64,000 bases of DNA, from positions 682,001 through 746,000 of the forward strand of contig NC_085125.1 in the NCBI RefSeq assembly GCF_030269925.1, given 5' to 3'. Position 1 is the stretch's first letter. Each line of letters begins with the position of its first letter. The stretch is from Bombyx mori. Lineage: Eukaryota > Arthropoda > Insecta > Lepidoptera > Bombycidae. The notes under the pieces are model-generated. The model worked only from the letters and a program-made list of their open reading frames with translations. It made no database searches and had not been told where the DNA came from. A program made the position numbers and the translations under genes. Positions 60,801 to 64,000 of this stretch are shown piece after piece.

Positions 60801-62952
60801 TATTAAGAATGTGTGTGTGTGTCCCTACACGTGGAAACCTCACCACCTCAAGAAACAAGCTATGAGGTCTTCTGTTGGAACAACGAATGTATGTTGGCTT
60901 CTCTGCAGGAATAGACAAGGTTCGTTGTCATTTCTTGTGGGCTCAAATCTGCCGGTACCAACAGTATCGCGTAATCTATTTCGTATGACTTATTTTCGGC
61001 CAAAATAAATATAACTGTGGTACCCATCATTCACGAGGTGGCAGACTGTCACCAGGGTGCTGGTATTTCCCGATAATGTGTCATGTTGTCACCTATATAT
61101 AAATCGGTGCTTATTTTCAATTCATTCCTGTAAATCTCTTAAAAAAAGTACAAAATCACTGTTGGCAGCGGACTAACATTTGTGATAAATTATTATTTGA
61201 ATATTTTTTTGTTTTTTTTTTGTTTAGATGGTTGGACGAGCTCACAGTCCACCTGGTGTTAAGTGGTTACTGGGGCCATAGACATCTACAACGTAAATGC
61301 GCCAAAAAATGAGATATAAGTTCTAAGGTCTCAGTATAGTTACAACAGCTGCCCCATCCTTTAAACCGAAACGCATTACTGCTTCACGACAGAAATAAGC
61401 AGGGCGGTGGTACCTATCCGTGCGGACTCACAAAAGGTCCTACCACCAGTAATTATAGTCCAGTCCAGTCCATGTCCAGTCGTCGTAGGCCGTATGTCCT
61501 GTCAAAGAGGTTGCATGCCATGACAACGTTTGACATTAATTTTTTTAATTGATTTGAAAATATTTCGCAAAAATAGTATTAAAAGTAAATTGTATTAATT
61601 TAATTATTTAAACATTAACAATACGATGATGGTTCAACAGGAAGAAGAACAGCGTGCCTCTCGGCGAGGTGGCCGGCCTCAAGGAGCGGTACGAGCTCCA
61701 GAACAAGGGGCTCACCTTCCAGATCAAGGGCCGCAGTAACGAGGACGACTACGGCAACTACACGTGCGGCCTCAAGAACCAAACGGGACATATCAAAGCC
61801 TGGATGGTCACGGGAAACGTGCACGCCAAGATGACCAAGGACGCCAACGTGGTCGAGGGACAGAACATTAAGATCACTTGCAAGGTTGCCTCAGCGTTTT
61901 GATACTTCTAAAATTTACGGGGGGTGGAACCTCTTGTGAGTCCGCGCGGGTAGGTACCACTGCCCTGCCTATTTCTGCCGTGAAGCAGTAATGCGTTTCG
62001 GTTTGAAGGGTGGGGCAGCCGTTGTAACTATACTTGAGACCTTAGAACTTTTATCTCAAGGTGTGTGGCGCATTTACGTTGTAAATGTCTATGGGTTCCA
62101 GTAACCACTTAACACCATGTGAGCTGTCAGCTCGTCCACCCATCTAAGCAATATAAAAAAAAACACCTGCTGGTGGTTACCGTCGCCCATGGACTTTAGC
62201 AATGCCAGGGGCAGAGCCAAGCCGGTGCCTACCGCTTAATACTCTCCACAAGCCTCTTTTAAAGAAAAACATATTGTCTTAAAACTTCTCCATAGCAATA
62301 ATACTCTTACCTACATTCATATCAAAATTAACAAACGAACATTCCCACCTTGAGATATAAGTTTTAAGGTCTCAAGCATAGTTACAACGGCTGTTTCAAC
62401 CTTCAAACCGAAACGCATTGCTGTTTTACGACAGAAATAGGCAGGGCGGTGGTACCTACCCGCGCTTACTCACAAGAGGTCCTACCACCAGTAGTGGGCC
62501 GTATGCTCGTCTGCTTACAAAGGCAATAAAAAAAATAAAAAGGCTATAGAGAAGCAGTATATCACAGTCGAAGCAATTGTTTCCAGTTGATCGGCAAGCC
62601 GTACTCTGAGGTGACGTGGAAGTACAAGAAGGACGAGTTGGACAACGGCACGGACGTGAGCGCGGTGCTGGGCAGTCGCGTGCAGCTGGAGAAGAACGAG
62701 CAGGGCCTGGACAACACCGTGCTGGTGCTGCAGAACGCGGAGCGCGCCGACGCCGGCCTGTACCAGTGCAGCCCGGCCGGGGGCACGCCCGCCGACGTCA
62801 CGCTCAGGGTCAAGGGCGTGTACGACGCGCTCTGGCCCTTCCTCGGCATCTGCGCGGAGGTCGTGGTGCTCTGCGCCGTCATACTCTTCTACGAGAAGAG
62901 GAGGACCAAGCCCGAGCTCGACGACTCCGACACCGACAACCACGACCAGTGA
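48834..62952 (+). CDS. Bsg: Basigin (Ig-superfamily membrane glycoprotein)
   Basis: Core exons: 48834-48933, 60243-60378, 61641-61884, 62587-62952 (TGA), 281 residues. With the optional exon 51222-51497 it has 373. A signal peptide (LCLPLSLLFLACGVLTSAQ) is followed by Ig domains with C...W...YxC patterns and N-glycosylation sites (NYT, NQT, NGT). The membrane segment ALWPFLGICAEVVVLC contains the family's buried Glu, then the cytoplasmic YEKRRTKPELDDSDTD. Basigins act as chaperones of monocarboxylate transporters and in cell adhesion. ATG 48834 or ATG 48864 may start the protein. The last codons read CAG TGA GTCC, where CA/GTGAGT is also a strong splice donor, so another C-terminal exon may lie beyond the window. 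Confidence 0.93.
49786..49920 (-). mobile_element. LINE 3' end with (ATT)n tail, minus
   Basis: Reverse strand reads GGTTGCCTGGAAGAGATCAC, GCGATAAGGCTGCC, then AATAAAGTGTTATATTATT. This is a typical moth non-LTR 3' UTR. In basigin intron 1. Confidence 0.65.
51222..51497 (+). CDS. Bsg: Optional Ig-domain cassette exon of basigin
   Basis: 276 nt, phase 1 at both ends, so inclusion or skipping keeps the frame. It encodes a complete Ig fold: LTVECSL (first Cys), EWRLGG (Trp) and GVYTCSE (YxC). The acceptor is GCACAG at 51221 and the donor CCCG/GTACC at 51498. It matches the optional extra Ig domain of vertebrate basigin-1 in position. Confidence 0.85.
51641..51847. repeat. MITE with 27-bp inverted ends
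   Basis: Left end AATTGAGGCCGTCAGCGCAA (continuing AAGTGGCC) is repeated inverted at 51820-51847 with two changes. About 207 bp. It starts 144 bp after the optional Ig exon of basigin. Confidence 0.85.
53023..53142 (+). mobile_element. Non-LTR 3' tail
   Basis: GGTAGGCAGCGGCTTGGCTC to GGGCAATAAAAAAAAAAA, very close to the consensus, so a recent insertion. Confidence 0.85.
55310..55487 (+). repeat. C/T-rich repeat-like tract
   Basis: CCCACTAGGTGGGGTCGGCAC, minus its last base, followed by CTCTTCCATTCTTTTCTATT. It recalls a conserved tract of some animal retroposons. Only one copy is in this window. Confidence 0.4.
55649..55900 (-). repeat. Bm1-like SINE, minus, 5'-truncated
   Basis: TTTTTTATTGCTTACATGGG to GGTCCTATCACCAGTAA. 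In the long basigin intron. Confidence 0.85.
56512..56817 (-). repeat. GATC-rich SINE-like repeat, minus
   Basis: Full-length reverse copy, from TTCTACCTAACCTGATGG to GGATCCAAGATGACG. An 83-residue ORF in it is a by-product of the repeat. Confidence 0.85.
57660..58250 (+). repeat. Two SINE-like repeats, second subtype
   Basis: 57680-57870 is a 3' part that lacks its A-tail. 57970-58250 is a near full copy from CGGTAACCGTACTCGTCG to ATCATAAAAAAAAA. Confidence 0.8.
60447..60830. repeat. Foldback element with about 120-bp inverted arms
   Basis: Arms 60447-60566 and 60709-60830 are reverse complements with only a few differences (CA-repeat length, ACGTAC/ATGC). The spacer is about 142 bp. It lies inside the basigin intron 60379-61640. 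Confidence 0.9.
61205..61452 (-). repeat. Bm1-like SINE, minus
   Basis: T-run, then the body with a short deletion (AAAAAATGAG in place of CCACCCACC). Ends GGTCCTACCACCAGTA. In the same basigin intron. Confidence 0.85.
61917..62163 (+). repeat. Bm1-like SINE, plus
   Basis: GGGGGTGGAACCTCTTGTG to AAGCAATATAAAAAAAA. Begins 33 bp after the donor at 61885. Confidence 0.85.
62165..62270 (-). mobile_element. Non-LTR 3' end, minus
   Basis: GGTGGTTACCGTCGCCCATG, then CCGCTTAATACTCTCCACAA, joined directly to the SINE tail. Confidence 0.75.
62345..62541. repeat. SINE (-) fused to LINE tail (+)
   Basis: 62345-62493 is a minus Bm1-like SINE ending GGTCCTACCACCAGTA. 62494-62541 is a plus LINE tail (GGGCCGTATGCTCGTCTGC and A-tail). 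It ends 45 bp before the last basigin exon. Confidence 0.8.
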
Positions 62953-63255
62953 GTCCTACTGTGCCAATCCAATCCGGTAACCATACTCGTGGAACTCGGC
63001 AAATAGTTCGACGTACAACCTAAACATTAGCTCGTTGAATTTCTCGCCGGATCTTCTCAGCGGATCACAATTCCGATCCGATAGTAGATTCATTCCCGAA
63101 GCAACTGCTCTTGAGTTGTTAGGTGCCTTCCGGAGGCGCTAGGGCAGCTGTTAGCAAATCCCACCCCTCCTGACTGAGTCTTTACTCGCCCACCTGTCCT
63201 GGTGTAACTGGATAGGTTTTTGGGCCACCAGTAAGCCTTCAATCTTAAAGAATAT
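62953..63255 (+). repeat. SINE-like repeat, second subtype, directly after the basigin stop
   Basis: CCGGTAACCATACTCGTGG to GCCTTCAATCTTAAAG, about 280 bp, starting some 20 bp after the stop. It is either 3' UTR or the start of another intron. Confidence 0.8.
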
Positions 63256-63292
63256 GTTCGTATATCGTACTATCAACAGATACAACAACACT

Positions 63293-63511
63293 ATTTTTTT
63301 TTTATTGCTTTGATGGGTGGACGAGCCCACAGCCCACCTGGTGTTAACTGGTTACTGGAGCCCATAGACATCTACAACGTAAATGCGCCACCCACCTTGA
63401 GATATAAGTTCTAAGGTCTCAAGTATAGTTACAACGGCTGCCCCACCCTTCAAACCGAAACATATTACTGCTTCGCAGCAGAAATAGGCAGGGTGGTGGT
63501 ACCTACTCGCG
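63293..63511 (-). repeat. Bm1-like SINE, minus
   Basis: T-run and body, cut off at CGCGCGGACG where a mariner-like fragment begins. Confidence 0.85.
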
Positions 63512-63620
63512 CGGACGCAGATGTCGAAGACCAGAAAAGATCGGGGCGGCCGCGTGCTGTTAGAACTCCAAAGGCTGTTAATGCTGTTAAAGCCAGAATT
63601 CGTCGAAACCCCCATTAGGA
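63512..63620 (+). pseudogene. Mariner/Tc1-type transposase fragment, frameshifted
   Basis: Frame 1 reads RSGRPRAVRTPKAVNAVKAR and then IRRNPH and a stop. A one-base shift restores IRKQKISIL. This is the paired helix-turn-helix linker region of IS630/mariner-like transposases. Only about 35 codons remain, so it is a dead fragment. Confidence 0.7.
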
Positions 63621-63749
63621 AACAAAAAATCTCAATCCTAAAAAAATAAAAATAAGATCGAAGCTTGTCACATGTCACAAGCCGCATTCAAAAAGAAATG
63701 TAGTTTAGCAGAATAGTTCCATCAGTATGTGCCGCCGCCGAGCTAATCA

Positions 63750-64000
63750 CTTGTTTTTTTTTTATGGTTGAAATATTACTGGTGTCCTGGAGGCCTTTCG
63801 AGTTTCACCAGGGCGAGCAAAGGCTCAGCCAGGAGGGGTGGGATTTGCTAACAGCTGCTCGAGCGCCTCCGAAGGAGACCTAACAATTCAAGAGCAACTG
63901 CTTCGCGAATGAATCTACTACCGGATCGGAATCGCGACCCGCTGAGAAGATCCGGCGAGAAACTCAGCTGATGCATGGGTTAGGTTGCATGACCTCCTTG
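63750..64000 (-). repeat. SINE-like repeat, second subtype, minus, cut by the window edge
   Basis: Starts with the T-run TTTTTTTTTATGGTTG and continues through CCAGGAGGGGTGGGATTTGC to the end of the window. It is inverted relative to 62953-63255. Confidence 0.8.

Noticed and set aside
62515..63023. Overlapping ORFs on both strands at the last basigin exon
   Set aside because: Shadows of the true basigin frame, which carries the conserved transmembrane segment.
1..64000. CRISPR arrays, bacterial operons or prophage
   Set aside because: The window is clearly eukaryotic. The repeats are retroposons and MITEs, without regular spacers.

Overview
The window is eukaryotic nuclear DNA, almost certainly from a silkworm (Bombyx mori or a close relative). 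The genes have many GC-rich exons with GT-AG introns in an AT-rich background, and the introns are packed with dispersed repeats I recognise as silkworm types: a tRNA-derived Bm1-like SINE, several non-LTR retrotransposon 3' ends, MITEs and a mariner-type fragment. The species call is inference from those repeats and from insect-like protein orthologues. Repeat family names are hedged because no library search was possible.

Five conserved protein-coding genes were reconstructed by joining exons at splice sites whose phases match. (1) 1320-20897 (+): endoplasmic reticulum metallopeptidase 1 (ERMP1/Fxna, peptidase family M28), 16 exons, 855 residues. (2) 25366-31502 (+): TMEM209, with the first coding exon not found. 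(3) 33679-34983 (-): TRIP13/Pch2 AAA+ ATPase, one uninterrupted exon of 434 codons. (4) 37155-42306 (+): G-protein subunit beta-5 (Gnb5), 6 exons, 354 residues. (5) 48834-62952 (+): basigin (Bsg), an Ig-superfamily membrane protein. It has a phase-neutral cassette exon that would give two-Ig and three-Ig forms, and it may continue past the window. A small lysine/arginine-rich ORF of unknown nature lies antisense inside an ERMP1 intron at 12374-12622.

The gene products do not form one pathway. ERMP1 acts in the ER membrane, TMEM209 at the nuclear envelope, TRIP13 on HORMA-domain proteins in meiosis and the spindle checkpoint, Gnb5 with R7-RGS proteins in neuronal G-protein signalling, and basigin at the cell surface. 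Nothing suggests an operon.

The space between exons is mostly repeats. Several ERMP1 acceptor sites lie within 15-40 bp of a repeat, inverted SINE pairs flank ERMP1 exons, and the last observed basigin intron is mostly four repeat pieces in alternating orientation. A palindromic MITE family with a CTCF-like core sits just after two stop codons, and there are long hairpins at 45877-45999 and 60447-60830. I saw no CRISPR array, rRNA, stand-alone tRNA or evidence for a wholly new gene system. The most useful leads are basigin isoform structure, the post-stop MITEs, the hairpins and the intronless TRIP13.
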